The notes under the pieces are model-generated. The model did no database searches, was not told the DNA's origin, and saw only the letters and a list, made by a program, of their open reading frames with translations. A stretch of DNA of 60,636 bases. It comes from Candidatus Kapaibacterium sp. Lineage in GTDB: Bacteria > Bacteroidota > Ignavibacteria > Kapaibacteriales > Kapaibacteriaceae. The position numbers and the translations under genes were made by a program. Below, one piece after another: positions 48,047 through 57,089 of the stretch; the first letter of the stretch is position 1, and each line of letters starts with the position of its first letter. The DNA is taken from NCBI GenBank assembly GCA_030833725.1, contig JAURGP010000006.1, positions 1 through 60,636 of the forward strand, in the 5' to 3' direction.

Positions 48047-49306
48047 ATGCGCGCTCTCCTGTGGTTCCGCAATGATCTTCGCCTCGAGGATCATCGCATT
48101 CTGTCGAGTATTGCCTCTGAAGCGGAGGTGCTTCTGTGCGTCTTCGTGGACAACCCCGACACGTATCGCGTAACGGATCTAGGGTTTCCTAAGACTGGTG
48201 CCCATCGACGACGATTCCTGCTTCAAACGCTCGCCGAGCTTGACCAGCAGCTGCGGTCGCTGGGACAGCGCCTGCTGGTGGCCGAGGGCCAGCCAGCAGC
48301 CGTGATCCGTACGTTGTGCCAGGAGCACAACATCACCCATGTGTACTGCTCCCGGGAGGTCACCACAGAGGAGCTGCAGGACGAGGCTGCCGTTGCCGAA
48401 GCCATCAGCCCCTTACCCCTGCACCGATTCTGGGACCGCACACTGATTCATCCAGCGGATCTGCCGTTCCACATCGACAACCTTCCGGACGTGTTCACAT
48501 CGTTTCGTAAGGCTGTCGAGAAGCGCTGGAGTGTTCGACCGATGTACCCTCGTCCTACGGTTCTTCCAGCACCTCCAGCGATGGACTTCCCTGAGGTGTC
48601 ATCGGTGGCGTTGCCGCAGGAGTGTGGAGCCTTTCCGTTCAGTGGTGGTCCTACATCCGCCATGCGGCACCTGCACGACTACATCCATACCCGTCAGCTG
48701 ATCCGCACCTACAAGGACACCCGAAACGGGTTGATCGGCGCAGAGTATTCGTCGAAGTTTTCTCCGTGGCTGTCCGTTGGCAGCCTTTCACCCCGTACGA
48801 TCTACTACGCCGTGCGGGAGCATGAGGCTACCTATGGCGCAAACGACAGCACCTATTGGCTGATCTTCGAACTGCTCTGGCGGGACTTCTTCCGCTTCAC
48901 GGCAGCACGGCATGGTGCGGTGTTGTTCCATCGGTGGAGTCTGCGTGGCGAGGGGCCGGTGTGGCGTAGGGACCGCGATGCATTCGATCACTGGCGCAAC
49001 GGCACCACCAGCGACGACTTCGTGGACGCCAACATGCGGGAGTTGTTTGCCACGGGCTGGATGAGTAACCGTGGCCGTCAGAACGTGGCCAGCTACCTCA
49101 GCAAGACGCTTGGCATCGACTGGCGCTGGGGAGCCGCCTGGTTCGAGTCGATGCTGCTGGACTACGACCCCTGCAGCAACTACGGCAACTGGGCCTACGT
49201 TGCTGGTGTGGGCAACGACCCACGCTCCAGCTATCGTGTGTTCAACACGCAGAAGCAGGCCCAGACCTACGACGCCGCCGGTGCGTTTCGCCGGTTATGG
49301 CTGTAG
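48047..49306 (+). CDS. phr: Deoxyribodipyrimidine photolyase / cryptochrome (DASH type)
   Basis: 419 residues from ATG at 48047 (MRALLWFRNDLRLEDHR, the canonical start). N-terminal photolyase alpha/beta antenna domain, then the FAD domain: TYKDTRNGLIGAEYSSKFSP, STYWLIFELLWRDFFRF, ANMRELFATGWMSNRGRQN and DPCSNYGNWAYVAGVGNDPR. The KDTRNGLIGAEYSSKFSPWL and WRDFF blocks are characteristic of CRY-DASH proteins, which repair cyclobutane dimers in single-stranded DNA or sense blue light. Its 3' end overlaps the convergent ATPase gene by 12 nt. A functional distinction from CPD photolyase needs alignment. Confidence 0.93.
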   Translation: MRALLWFRNDLRLEDHRILSSIASEAEVLLCVFVDNPDTYRVTDLGFPKTGAHRRRFLLQTLAELDQQLRSLGQRLLVAEGQPAAVIRTLCQEHNITHVYCSREVTTEELQDEAAVAEAISPLPLHRFWDRTLIHPADLPFHIDNLPDVFTSFRKAVEKRWSVRPMYPRPTVLPAPPAMDFPEVSSVALPQECGAFPFSGGPTSAMRHLHDYIHTRQLIRTYKDTRNGLIGAEYSSKFSPWLSVGSLSPRTIYYAVREHEATYGANDSTYWLIFELLWRDFFRFTAARHGAVLFHRWSLRGEGPVWRRDRDAFDHWRNGTTSDDFVDANMRELFATGWMSNRGRQNVASYLSKTLGIDWRWGAAWFESMLLDYDPCSNYGNWAYVAGVGNDPRSSYRVFNTQKQAQTYDAAGAFRRLWL

Positions 49307-51985
49307 GGGGCTTGAGGCATAGCGTGTCTCGAGACGTTTCACACCTTCCACGAGAGCTACGAGGCATACTCCGCAGAGGATGCTAATCGCCCACGTCAAC
49401 CATGAAATGGGAACGGAGCTGAACACATGGTTCAATAGAGGCGTATACACAAATGCCAGCTGGAGTACGAGTGTAAGTGAGATTCCCAGAATCATGAGCA
49501 TGCTGACGGGGCCGGTTGGAGCTTCCGAAAGATCCATCCTTCTGCAGTTGAACAGGTAGGCCGTTTCCATCATCACGAGGCTCGTTGCAGCAGCCGTTTG
49601 CGCAGCAGCAGCATCACCACTGATCATGTGTTCCAGCGCATGAACAGCAAACACGCCAAGAACGAGCGTACACCCAACGATCATCACGCGCACCACCTGC
49701 CGGCGCGATAACAGCGGAGCACGTGGGTGTCTCGGTCGTGCGTGCATGATTGTTGAACTTCCTGCTTCGAACGCCAGCGGCAGGCCAAGCACGAGTGCCG
49801 TGATCATGTTGATCCAGAGGATCTGCATCGGAGTTATGGGGAGATCCATTCCCAGTGCAACGGCCGTAACGATCACCATCCCTTCGGCCACATCCGTTGG
49901 TAACACCCACACGATGAACTTCACCAGGTTGGAGAAGACGATCCGTCCCTCACGAACGGCTGCGACAATCGTGACGAAGTTGTCGTCCGTCAGGACCATG
50001 TCGGCTGCTTCTTTCGCCACGTCGGTACCGGCTTTCCCCATCGCAACACCGATGTTTGCCCGGCGTAGCGCTGGCGCGTCATTTACGCCATCACCCGTCA
50101 TGGCCACCACGTGGCCATCGTCCTGCAGGGCTTCTACGAGGCGAAGTTTCTGCTCAGGAGTTACGCGAGCGAACACCACACCGGCGCGGGCCGCCTGGCG
50201 AAACTCGTCCTGTGACATCGCCGACAGATCATCGCCAGAGTAGGCAATCACATCGGTCGACTCAGCACTGTGCATGCCTAGTTCACGACCGATGGCCCGT
50301 GCCGTTGCAAGGTGATCACCCGTGATCATCTTCACCTGAATTCCTGCACCGTAGCACGATGCAACAGCATCGGCAACTTCCGAACGTGGTGGATCGACCA
50401 TCGCCGCCAGACCACAGTACGTCAAGCCCCCTTCCACATCATCCATGCTGAGTTCGCCTGTCCCGGCAGGTAGCGTGCCAATGGCCATGGCGAGGACACG
50501 CATGCCCTGTTCGCTTGCTTCGGACATCTGCGAGAGAACGGCATCATGGTTAATCGGCAGCACCGATCCGTCGTCCATCATCATGCCATCACATCGCTGG
50601 AGGACCGTTTCTACGGACCCTTTCATGGCAACCAGTGGTGCACCGTCGGCTTGTAGGTGGAGCGTTGCCATGAAGCGGTAGTCCGACGAAAACGGAATGA
50701 CGTCTACCTGTGGATACAGGGTTCGAGCGCGCTCGGGGGCAAGGTGCCCCTTGTGAGCAAACACTACGAACGCGGCTTCGGTAGGATCACCTACGGCCAT
50801 CCAGGTATCATTGCGCTGTTCGATTGATGCCGTACCACACAGAGCGCTCACCCTGATGCAGGCATCTAAGGCCGCATCGGTACCGTGGGGTCTCACGATT
50901 CTGCCCTCGGGATCAAAACCTACACCTTCAACGATGTATCTGTGCGACGGCGTCATCACCTGGGTGATGGTCATCTGATTCTTCGTGAGCGTGCCGGTTT
51001 TATCCGTGCAGATCACCGTGGTGCTGCCGAGGGTTTCCACGGCTGGTAGCTGCCGAATCAAGGCGCGCTTCGAGGCAAGGCGCGACACGCCAATGGCAAG
51101 AATGATCGTCACCGCTGCTGGCAGTCCCTCGGGAATAGCACCAACAGCCAAGGCCACCGAGGCCAGTACCATGTCGTAGACTGACAGCCCCCGCAGCACA
51201 CCAACTGCAAACGTGACAGCTGCCAGACCAAGAATACCCCACATCAGGACGGAACTGAATCGGGCAATCATCGTTGTGAGTGGTGTGGCAAGGGCATTGG
51301 TGTTCTGGATGAGTCCAGAGATGCGACCAATCTCCATGGATCTAGCCGTGGCCGTCACGATGGCAACAGCGGTCCCGGATGCAATGGTGGTGGCGGCATA
51401 CACCATGCAGGATCGATCGGCAAGACCATAGGACTCGGGCACGGAATCGACGGATTTCTCCACCGTGACCGACTCGCCCGTCAACGCCGACTCATCGATG
51501 CGGATATCCTTGGCACGGAGGATGCGAGCGTCAGCGGGGATGCGGTCGCCCGCTTCGAGGATGAGGATGTCACCCACAACAATGGTAGCTGCAGGGATGC
51601 GCGAAATCATCCCATTGCGGCGCACTGTGGCATCGGCACCGATTGCCTCTTGGAGGGAAGCCAGCTCGCGGATGGCCTTTCCCTCCTGGAGATATCCAAT
51701 GGTAGCATTCAGGATCACGACCGCCAGAATGACGGCTGAGTCCGTCCAGCCACCCAAGGCCGTTGTAACCACTGCACTGGCAAGCAGCAACAACACCAGT
51801 GGTGCCTTGAGTTGATCCAGAAATCGCAGCAATGCCGGGCGGGCAGTCGCACGCGGCAGGGTGTTCGGACCGTTATGACGCAGGCGCGTGGCAGCTTCAT
51901 CGGTCGTGAGACCACGTTCGTGATCGGAGTGCAGGTGCTGGACTACCTGTTCAGCGTCGATCGCATGCCACGTGTGGTCCTGCAT
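49295..51985 (-). CDS. P-type cation-transporting ATPase (Ca2+-like, type II)
   Basis: 896 residues. Cation ATPase N-terminal domain (HSDHERGLTTDEAATRLRHN), actuator motif TGES (169-172), the phosphorylation site Asp328 in CTDKTGTLTKN, the transport motif AIPEGLP (span 4) and GDGVNDAPAL. These point to type IIA/IIB ATPases that export Ca2+ or Na+. About ten spans. It starts 12 nt after the hutH stop. Ion specificity cannot be read by eye. Confidence 0.94.
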   Translation of the reverse strand: MQDHTWHAIDAEQVVQHLHSDHERGLTTDEAATRLRHNGPNTLPRATARPALLRFLDQLKAPLVLLLLASAVVTTALGGWTDSAVILAVVILNATIGYLQEGKAIRELASLQEAIGADATVRRNGMISRIPAATIVVGDILILEAGDRIPADARILRAKDIRIDESALTGESVTVEKSVDSVPESYGLADRSCMVYAATTIASGTAVAIVTATARSMEIGRISGLIQNTNALATPLTTMIARFSSVLMWGILGLAAVTFAVGVLRGLSVYDMVLASVALAVGAIPEGLPAAVTIILAIGVSRLASKRALIRQLPAVETLGSTTVICTDKTGTLTKNQMTITQVMTPSHRYIVEGVGFDPEGRIVRPHGTDAALDACIRVSALCGTASIEQRNDTWMAVGDPTEAAFVVFAHKGHLAPERARTLYPQVDVIPFSSDYRFMATLHLQADGAPLVAMKGSVETVLQRCDGMMMDDGSVLPINHDAVLSQMSEASEQGMRVLAMAIGTLPAGTGELSMDDVEGGLTYCGLAAMVDPPRSEVADAVASCYGAGIQVKMITGDHLATARAIGRELGMHSAESTDVIAYSGDDLSAMSQDEFRQAARAGVVFARVTPEQKLRLVEALQDDGHVVAMTGDGVNDAPALRRANIGVAMGKAGTDVAKEAADMVLTDDNFVTIVAAVREGRIVFSNLVKFIVWVLPTDVAEGMVIVTAVALGMDLPITPMQILWINMITALVLGLPLAFEAGSSTIMHARPRHPRAPLLSRRQVVRVMIVGCTLVLGVFAVHALEHMISGDAAAAQTAAATSLVMMETAYLFNCRRMDLSEAPTGPVSMLMILGISLTLVLQLAFVYTPLLNHVFSSVPISWLTWAISILCGVCLVALVEGVKRLETRYASSPLQP

Positions 51986-51997
51986 GTTCCAGATGGC

Positions 51998-53506
51998 CTA
52001 GCTGGTAGCCACGCTTGCTGCGTGGACAATCGATCGATCCACCACGAGTCGATGCACGGCATCCATATCGTGATAGAGGACACGATCGACTTCGGCAAAT
52101 GGCACATGCTCGCGAATCGTAGCCACAACCCGCTCGAGGGCTGGGCTGGTTGTGAGCGGACGCAACAGATCGATACCTTGGGCGGCACAAAGGCACTCGA
52201 TGGCCAACACGCGCTCGACGTTGTCGATGATCTCCCAGAGGTGTCGCGCAGCAATACTTCCCATGGAGTTGTGATCCTCCTGATTGGCACTGGTTGGAAT
52301 GCTGTCCACGCTGGCCGGATGGGCTAGCACCTTGTTTTCTGACACCAAGGCGGCGGCCGTGTATTGGGCAATCATCATTCCGGAATTCAGGCCGCCCTGA
52401 GGGGCCAAGAAGCGTGGTAGTCCACCAAGGGCCGCATTCACGAGGCGCTCCGTGCGGCGCTCGGAAATACTGGCAAGCTCCGCTACGGCAATTCCCAGAA
52501 AGTCTAGGGTGATGGCAAGGGGCTGTCCATGAAAGTTTCCGCCCTCGATGGCAACGTCGTCGTCGGCAAACACGAGTGGATTATCAGTAGCAGAATTGAG
52601 TTCCCGTTCGATGACGGAGGCAACGTAGTCCAGGGCGTCGCGCGTAGCCCCGTGCACTTGCGGCATACAGCGGAGGGAGTAGGCATCCTGCACACGGCTA
52701 TCGTTGGTGCGATGGGACTCCCGGATGGCGCTACCGGCAAGAAGCGTTCTGAGTCGGCTGGCCGACGTGAGCTGTCCGGGATGCGGACGCGCACGGTGCA
52801 GGCGCTCGTCGAAGGCATTGTCCGTTCCCCGAAGAGCGTCCAGTGACAGGGCCCCGGCAACATCAGCCAGGTCCACCAGATGACGCACGCGGTCTACAGC
52901 CAGAGCGCCGAAGGCACTCATCATCTGCGTGCCATTGATCAGTGCCAGTCCCTCCTTGGACGACAACTGAACAGGCTCGATGCCGCGTTCGCGCAATACA
53001 TCGGCCGACGCTCTACCACCGATCTCTCCTCTGCCAATGAGAGCAAGTGCCAGATGCGACAGTGGGGCGAGGTCGCCACTGGATCCAACACTCCCCTTGG
53101 AAGGAATGTCTGGATACAACGCGGCATTGATCATGGCCAGCAGCGTGTCCAGTGTCTGCTCACGAATACCAGAGAGCCCCTTGGCCAGAGCATTGACACG
53201 CAAAATCATCATCGCGCGCACCACGGAGGTGGGCAACAGAGGACCGGTACCGGCGGCATGCGAGATGATCAGATTCTCCTGCAGACGGGAAGCTTGATCA
53301 CGGGGAATGAAGACGTTGGCAAACTCCCCAAAGCCCGTCGTGAGACCGTAGACAACGCGTTCATCGGCTATCCATCGATCTACTGCTGCACGGGAAGCGC
53401 GAATTCGCGTCCGCGCACCTTCGGAGAGTCCTACAGGTAGAGATGATTGATGAACGAGGTGGGCAAGCTGGGAAATGGTAAGTGACTGGCCGTCGAGCTG
53501 ATACAT
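51998..53506 (-). CDS. hutH: Histidine ammonia-lyase family protein
   Basis: 502 residues of the aromatic ammonia-lyase family, which make an MIO prosthetic group from Ala-Ser-Gly. Here the tripeptide is Ser142-Ser143-Gly144 (GSVGSSGDLAPLSHL). Tyr53 (YGLTTGFGEF), the selectivity pair Ser-His (LIISHAAGTG, as in histidine lyases), QDAYSLRCMPQVHGA and NQEDHNSMGS are conserved. It would convert histidine to urocanate and ammonia. No hutU, hutI or hutG is nearby. A LuxR-type regulator lies 36 nt upstream on the same strand. Confidence 0.88.
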   Translation of the reverse strand: MYQLDGQSLTISQLAHLVHQSSLPVGLSEGARTRIRASRAAVDRWIADERVVYGLTTGFGEFANVFIPRDQASRLQENLIISHAAGTGPLLPTSVVRAMMILRVNALAKGLSGIREQTLDTLLAMINAALYPDIPSKGSVGSSGDLAPLSHLALALIGRGEIGGRASADVLRERGIEPVQLSSKEGLALINGTQMMSAFGALAVDRVRHLVDLADVAGALSLDALRGTDNAFDERLHRARPHPGQLTSASRLRTLLAGSAIRESHRTNDSRVQDAYSLRCMPQVHGATRDALDYVASVIERELNSATDNPLVFADDDVAIEGGNFHGQPLAITLDFLGIAVAELASISERRTERLVNAALGGLPRFLAPQGGLNSGMMIAQYTAAALVSENKVLAHPASVDSIPTSANQEDHNSMGSIAARHLWEIIDNVERVLAIECLCAAQGIDLLRPLTTSPALERVVATIREHVPFAEVDRVLYHDMDAVHRLVVDRSIVHAASVATS

Positions 53507-53542
53507 AGTGAACGGAGCAAGAAAAGTGTGCGTGAAATCAGG

Positions 53543-53989
53543 TTATTGAGCGTTGTCGAAGTCATGCAGCCAAAGGCCGAGATCGGTTGTGTCCGACAAG
53601 CCCAGCTTGGTGCGGACGCTCTTGCGGTGCTTCTCCACTGCCCTGCGCGACACAAACATGATTTCAGCGATCTGTGATGGATTCATACCCGAACGGAAGT
53701 AGCTGCACACCACAAGCTCCGTACGCGTAAGGTCGGGGTAGGTCCGCAACAAGCGACGCATCAGCGCAGAGGTCACCGTACTGACGTCCTTTTCAATGGC
53801 CGTCAGCCGATCGAACCCTCGGATCTGTGTTCGAATCTCACTGGGCAATTTCGCCAGACGTTGCTTGAGCACCGCGGGATTCTGTTCGAACTGCAGGGCC
53901 TCGAGCTGTCGAGCGAGCTTCTCCAGAAACTCCCGTTTCCGCTGCAGATGCAGGACCAACACCGTGCGATCGTCGGTGGTTTCCGACAT
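53543..53989 (-). CDS. LuxR-type helix-turn-helix regulator
   Basis: 148 residues from ATG at 53989, which overlaps the upstream stop by one base pair unit (TAATG). The N-terminal half is a helical, coiled-coil-like stretch (LVLHLQRKREFLEKLARQLEALQ). The C-terminal 65 residues are a LuxR HTH: LTRTELVVCSYFRSGMNPSQIAEI and VSRRAVEKHRKSVRTKLG. There is no receiver domain. It may control hutH just downstream and/or the ATP-grasp gene it is co-translated with; this is inference. Confidence 0.87.
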   Translation of the reverse strand: MSETTDDRTVLVLHLQRKREFLEKLARQLEALQFEQNPAVLKQRLAKLPSEIRTQIRGFDRLTAIEKDVSTVTSALMRRLLRTYPDLTRTELVVCSYFRSGMNPSQIAEIMFVSRRAVEKHRKSVRTKLGLSDTTDLGLWLHDFDNAQ

Positions 53990-54930
53990 TACGACGTTCC
54001 CTTCGAGGCATTCATCATGGCACTCCATGTATAGCCAGCAGGAACAGCCCGACCCTCGTGGGCAAGTTCGATCAGAAAGGTTGCCGTCTTCTCCACCACC
54101 CAGCGGAAGTTATCGTCGCGCACAGAGCTGCGCTCAGCATCAGGGGCCGGATTCATGTAGTCGATGGCGTAGGGAATCCCATCGCGAACGGCAAACTCAA
54201 TCGTGTTGAAGTCATAGCCCAGCATCGTGCAGATCTTGATGCAGAGCTCGGTGAGGTATCGCGTCATTTCCGGCGACGGAGCAAACGAGGCGTCGTAGCG
54301 CGTATGGTGCGGATTCCGCGGCTCGTACGGCATAATGTGCACATACTTCTTGCCGATACAGTAGCAGCGGTAGTACTCGGTAAACTCGATGGACTCCTGA
54401 AGTGTCATCACGATGTTCGATGTCTCGCTGTACTTCTCAAAGAACTCGTCGATGGTGTGCACCTTGTACACGTGCTTCCAGCCCCCTCCATCAAAGGGCT
54501 TCATCCACGCGGGAAAACCCACGTAGTCGAAGATTTCCTGCCAATTCAGCGGATAGATCAGGTTGCGGAAGCTTTCCGACGTCGTATCGGGGGGATGCTG
54601 CTTGCTAGGTAGCAGGGCCGTATTGGGAACGGGAATACCAACCTTCTGAGCCAGCGCGTAGTTGAAAAACTTGTCGTCGGCACTCCACCAGAAGGGGTTG
54701 TTCACCACACGCACGCCATTGAGCGCAGCCAGCTTCAGCATGGCACGGTAGTAGGGCACGTCCTGCGAGATCCGATCGAGAATGACATCGTACTCGAACA
54801 GCTCATCCAGCGTTACGGCTCCGATCTGGACGAACTCGGCCGCCACGAGGGCATCACGGGAGTTGATCTCCTCGACAACGGCTGGTGGAAACGATTGTTC
54901 CATGCCAAACAGCAAACCAATCTTCTTCAT
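53989..54930 (-). CDS. RimK-like ATP-grasp protein
   Basis: 313 residues with an AGGAG site 7 nt before the ATG. N-terminal preATP-grasp domain (KKIGLLFGMEQSFPPAVVEEI), then the ATP-grasp fold: WWSADDKFFNYALAQKVGIP, the FPAWMKPFDGGGWKHVYKV phosphate loop, IMPYEPRNPHH and DFNTIEFAVRDGIPYAIDYMNPAPD for Mg binding. Such enzymes join a carboxylate and an amine through an acyl-phosphate. The substrate is unknown. Related Bacteroidota genes are often found with GCS2 ligases; one exists 12 kb away. Confidence 0.88.
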   Translation of the reverse strand: MKKIGLLFGMEQSFPPAVVEEINSRDALVAAEFVQIGAVTLDELFEYDVILDRISQDVPYYRAMLKLAALNGVRVVNNPFWWSADDKFFNYALAQKVGIPVPNTALLPSKQHPPDTTSESFRNLIYPLNWQEIFDYVGFPAWMKPFDGGGWKHVYKVHTIDEFFEKYSETSNIVMTLQESIEFTEYYRCYCIGKKYVHIMPYEPRNPHHTRYDASFAPSPEMTRYLTELCIKICTMLGYDFNTIEFAVRDGIPYAIDYMNPAPDAERSSVRDDNFRWVVEKTATFLIELAHEGRAVPAGYTWSAMMNASKGTS

Positions 54931-54976
54931 GTCGAGCTCCTACGTGGGGATGTTCCGTTCGGCGAATATAGGGGGC

Positions 54977-55762
54977 TCAGGCGAAGTCGGGCTGCACAAG
55001 CCGAACACCACTCTCGTGGCTAAACAACGCATATGTTGGTTCGTTACCGAGCCAGTGGCCGAGGTTGACGTACTCTCCTCCAGCCAGCGTTTCGTGAGTA
55101 GCATGGTGTCGATGCCCCATCACCACCAGTTGGTATCCCTCTGCAAGGCGGGCAGCCGCGAAATCACGCAAGCCATCGGCAACGCCGTAACTGCGCTCAT
55201 CTGTGTAAGCACGACTGCTATGCGACGTTGTCGAAGCAAGGGCAATGCCCAGATCCGGATGCAGCCACCGATACAGCGTCTGCGCCCAGGAACTTCTCAA
55301 TACCGAGCGGAGGATCAGGTATCCCGTGTCGTTTGCCGCCTTGCCATCACCGTGGCTGATGTACCAGCGCTGGTCCCCTACTTCCACCTCCACATCACCC
55401 CCGTAGACGGGTATGTCCATATGGTCACGGAAGTAGGTGTAGTGGCCGAAGTCGTGATTCCCCATGAGATACGTGATGGGAAATCCACGGTCGCGCATGC
55501 TGCGTAAGGCAGCTAAGGTGCGCACAAACTCTCGCGGAATCACCCTTCGGTAGTCAAACCAGAAGTCGAAGAGATCGCCCACAATGAACAAGTGGCAACA
55601 GGTGCGCTCGATCTCTTCGAGTGTGGCTAGGAGCCGACGTTCGCGGACGTCGTTCTGTGCTGCCGTACCGTAGCCCAGATGGACATCCGACAGAAACGCT
55701 ACGGACTGTCCGGCCGGCACCTCCAGATGCAGCGAATGCAGCGAAACAACGGGTGAAAACAT
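54977..55762 (-). CDS. lpxH: UDP-2,3-diacylglucosamine diphosphatase-like metallophosphatase
   Basis: 261 residues. Calcineurin-type metal motifs: FLSDVHLGYG, IVGDLFDFWFDYR, LMGNHDFGHYTYF, ISHGDGK and VMGHRHHATHE. The GDLFDFWFDYR block is the LpxH signature, indicating the Mn-dependent enzyme that cleaves UDP-diacylglucosamine to lipid X in lipid A synthesis. GNHD instead of GNRD and a longer length suggest an LpxH2-like variant. ATG is 4 nt from a TATCTTTC box. Divergent from panB. Confidence 0.88.
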   Translation of the reverse strand: MFSPVVSLHSLHLEVPAGQSVAFLSDVHLGYGTAAQNDVRERRLLATLEEIERTCCHLFIVGDLFDFWFDYRRVIPREFVRTLAALRSMRDRGFPITYLMGNHDFGHYTYFRDHMDIPVYGGDVEVEVGDQRWYISHGDGKAANDTGYLILRSVLRSSWAQTLYRWLHPDLGIALASTTSHSSRAYTDERSYGVADGLRDFAAARLAEGYQLVVMGHRHHATHETLAGGEYVNLGHWLGNEPTYALFSHESGVRLVQPDFA

Positions 55763-55766
55763 AGCG

Positions 55767-55774
55767 GAAAGATA
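55767..55774 (-). promoter_or_regulatory. Candidate -7 box (TATCTTTC) of lpxH
   Basis: Near match to TAnnTTTG on the minus strand, 4 nt before the lpxH ATG. No Shine-Dalgarno is present. Confidence 0.4.
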
Positions 55775-55811
55775 ACGCCGAGAATCTAACGCCGGGAATG
55801 TCGGCCTCGGC

Positions 55812-55819
55812 TATCTTTG
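55812..55819 (+). promoter_or_regulatory. Candidate -7 box (TATCTTTG) of panB
   Basis: Perfect TAnnTTTG match, 8 nt before the panB ATG, without an intervening Shine-Dalgarno. Supports the ATG at 55828 over the in-frame start 30 nt earlier. Confidence 0.55.
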
Positions 55820-55827
55820 CCCACACT

Positions 55828-56643
55828 ATGCCAACACCAACTACGCGGAAACGGGTCACCACCTTACGACTCGTCCAGATGAAGCGCGAGGGTACACCAA
55901 TCGCTGCCCTCACCGCCTACGATGCCCTGACGGCCGGAATCTTCGACCGTGCAGGGATCGACGTGCTGCTTGTTGGCGATTCTGTTGGAAACGTTGTTCA
56001 GGGTCACGACACCACCATCCCCGTAACGTTGGATCACATGATCTACCATACGCAGGCCGTGGTGCGCTCCGTCGAACGCGCCCTGATTGTGACAGATATG
56101 CCCTTCATGAGCTATCAGGTATCTCCGCAGGAAGCCTTGCGGAATGCCGGTCGACTGATGAAGGAGGCTGGGTGTGGCGCGGTGAAGCTGGAAGGGGGCG
56201 CGCGCGTGGTGGAATCTGTGCGGATCATGACCGAAAACGGAATTCCGGTCATGGGACATCTTGGCCTTACTCCCCAGAGCATTCACCAGTTCGGATCGTA
56301 TAAAGAGCGCGGAGCCACTACCGAAGAAGCCGATGCCATCAAGCGCGATGCCGAAGCACTCCAGCAAGCTGGTGTGTTCTCCCTTGTGTTGGAAAAGGTT
56401 CCGGCTGCACTGGCTGCCGACGTTACATCAATGGTAGACGTTCCTACGATCGGCATCGGTGCTGGTCCAGAATGCGATGGACAGATTCTGGTATGGGCCG
56501 ACATGCTAGGAGTGACGACGGAGTTCCGTCCGCGTTTTGTGCGGCGCTATGCCGAACTGGCCGACGTGATGACAGCTGCTGTGGGTGCCTACGTTCAGGA
56601 TGTGCGCGATCATAACTTCCCCACGCAGGAGGAGTCGTACTGA
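55828..56643 (+). CDS. panB: 3-methyl-2-oxobutanoate hydroxymethyltransferase
   Basis: 271 residues. PanB adds a hydroxymethyl group from methylene-tetrahydrofolate to alpha-ketoisovalerate, the first committed step of pantothenate synthesis. Motifs: IAALTAYDALTAGIFDRAGID, LLVGDSVGNVVQGHDTTIPVTLDHM (Mg-binding Asp), VKLEGG, MGHLGLTPQSIHQFG and IGIGAGPECDGQILV. Length is typical. The stop shares a base with the following cytochrome gene (TGATG), so a biosynthetic gene leads into the electron-transfer genes. Confidence 0.97.
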   Translation: MPTPTTRKRVTTLRLVQMKREGTPIAALTAYDALTAGIFDRAGIDVLLVGDSVGNVVQGHDTTIPVTLDHMIYHTQAVVRSVERALIVTDMPFMSYQVSPQEALRNAGRLMKEAGCGAVKLEGGARVVESVRIMTENGIPVMGHLGLTPQSIHQFGSYKERGATTEEADAIKRDAEALQQAGVFSLVLEKVPAALAADVTSMVDVPTIGIGAGPECDGQILVWADMLGVTTEFRPRFVRRYAELADVMTAAVGAYVQDVRDHNFPTQEESY

Positions 56644-57029
56644 TGGCTCGAGGAAGCACGTTGCCCGTTCTGCTGGCTGGGATGGTTCTTGCCAGCTGCG
56701 ACGGTGCAGGCACCATCACGAATCCGGATGACATCGTCTTTCCGGATTCCGCTGTGAGCTACCAGGCCCATGTGCAACCGTGGCTCACGTTACGGTGTGG
56801 TCCGTGTCACGGCTCGGGGAATGCTGCTGGAGGCATCAACCTTACGAACTACTCTTCGCTCCTGTTCGACCGACCCAACCTTGTCGTGCCGGGGAATCCG
56901 GATGAGTCGTTACTCTGTCAGGTACTGGAAGGCACGCTTGGCCACCCAGCAGGACAGTTCCAGTTCCTTCGCTCCGATCAAATGGCGGGCATTCGCACGT
57001 GGATCCGCGAGGGAGCCTTCAACAACTAA
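56643..57029 (+). CDS. Monoheme c-type cytochrome lipoprotein
   Basis: 128 residues. A lipobox (VLASC, Cys19) makes it a membrane-anchored lipoprotein. The heme motif CGPCH is at 52-56, in the context VQPWLTLRCGPCHGSGNAAGG typical of planctomycete-type cytochromes. The C-terminus (DQMAGIRTWIREGAFNN) fits the last helix of that family. It would act in the periplasm as an electron carrier. TGATG overlap with panB; a 60-nt gap to the next gene. Confidence 0.88.
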   Translation: MARGSTLPVLLAGMVLASCDGAGTITNPDDIVFPDSAVSYQAHVQPWLTLRCGPCHGSGNAAGGINLTNYSSLLFDRPNLVVPGNPDESLLCQVLEGTLGHPAGQFQFLRSDQMAGIRTWIREGAFNN

Positions 57030-57089
57030 CCCTAACATTGCTTCTGACGTTATCAACGTATTCAAGATCAAGGTTATTCAAGGATTAGC

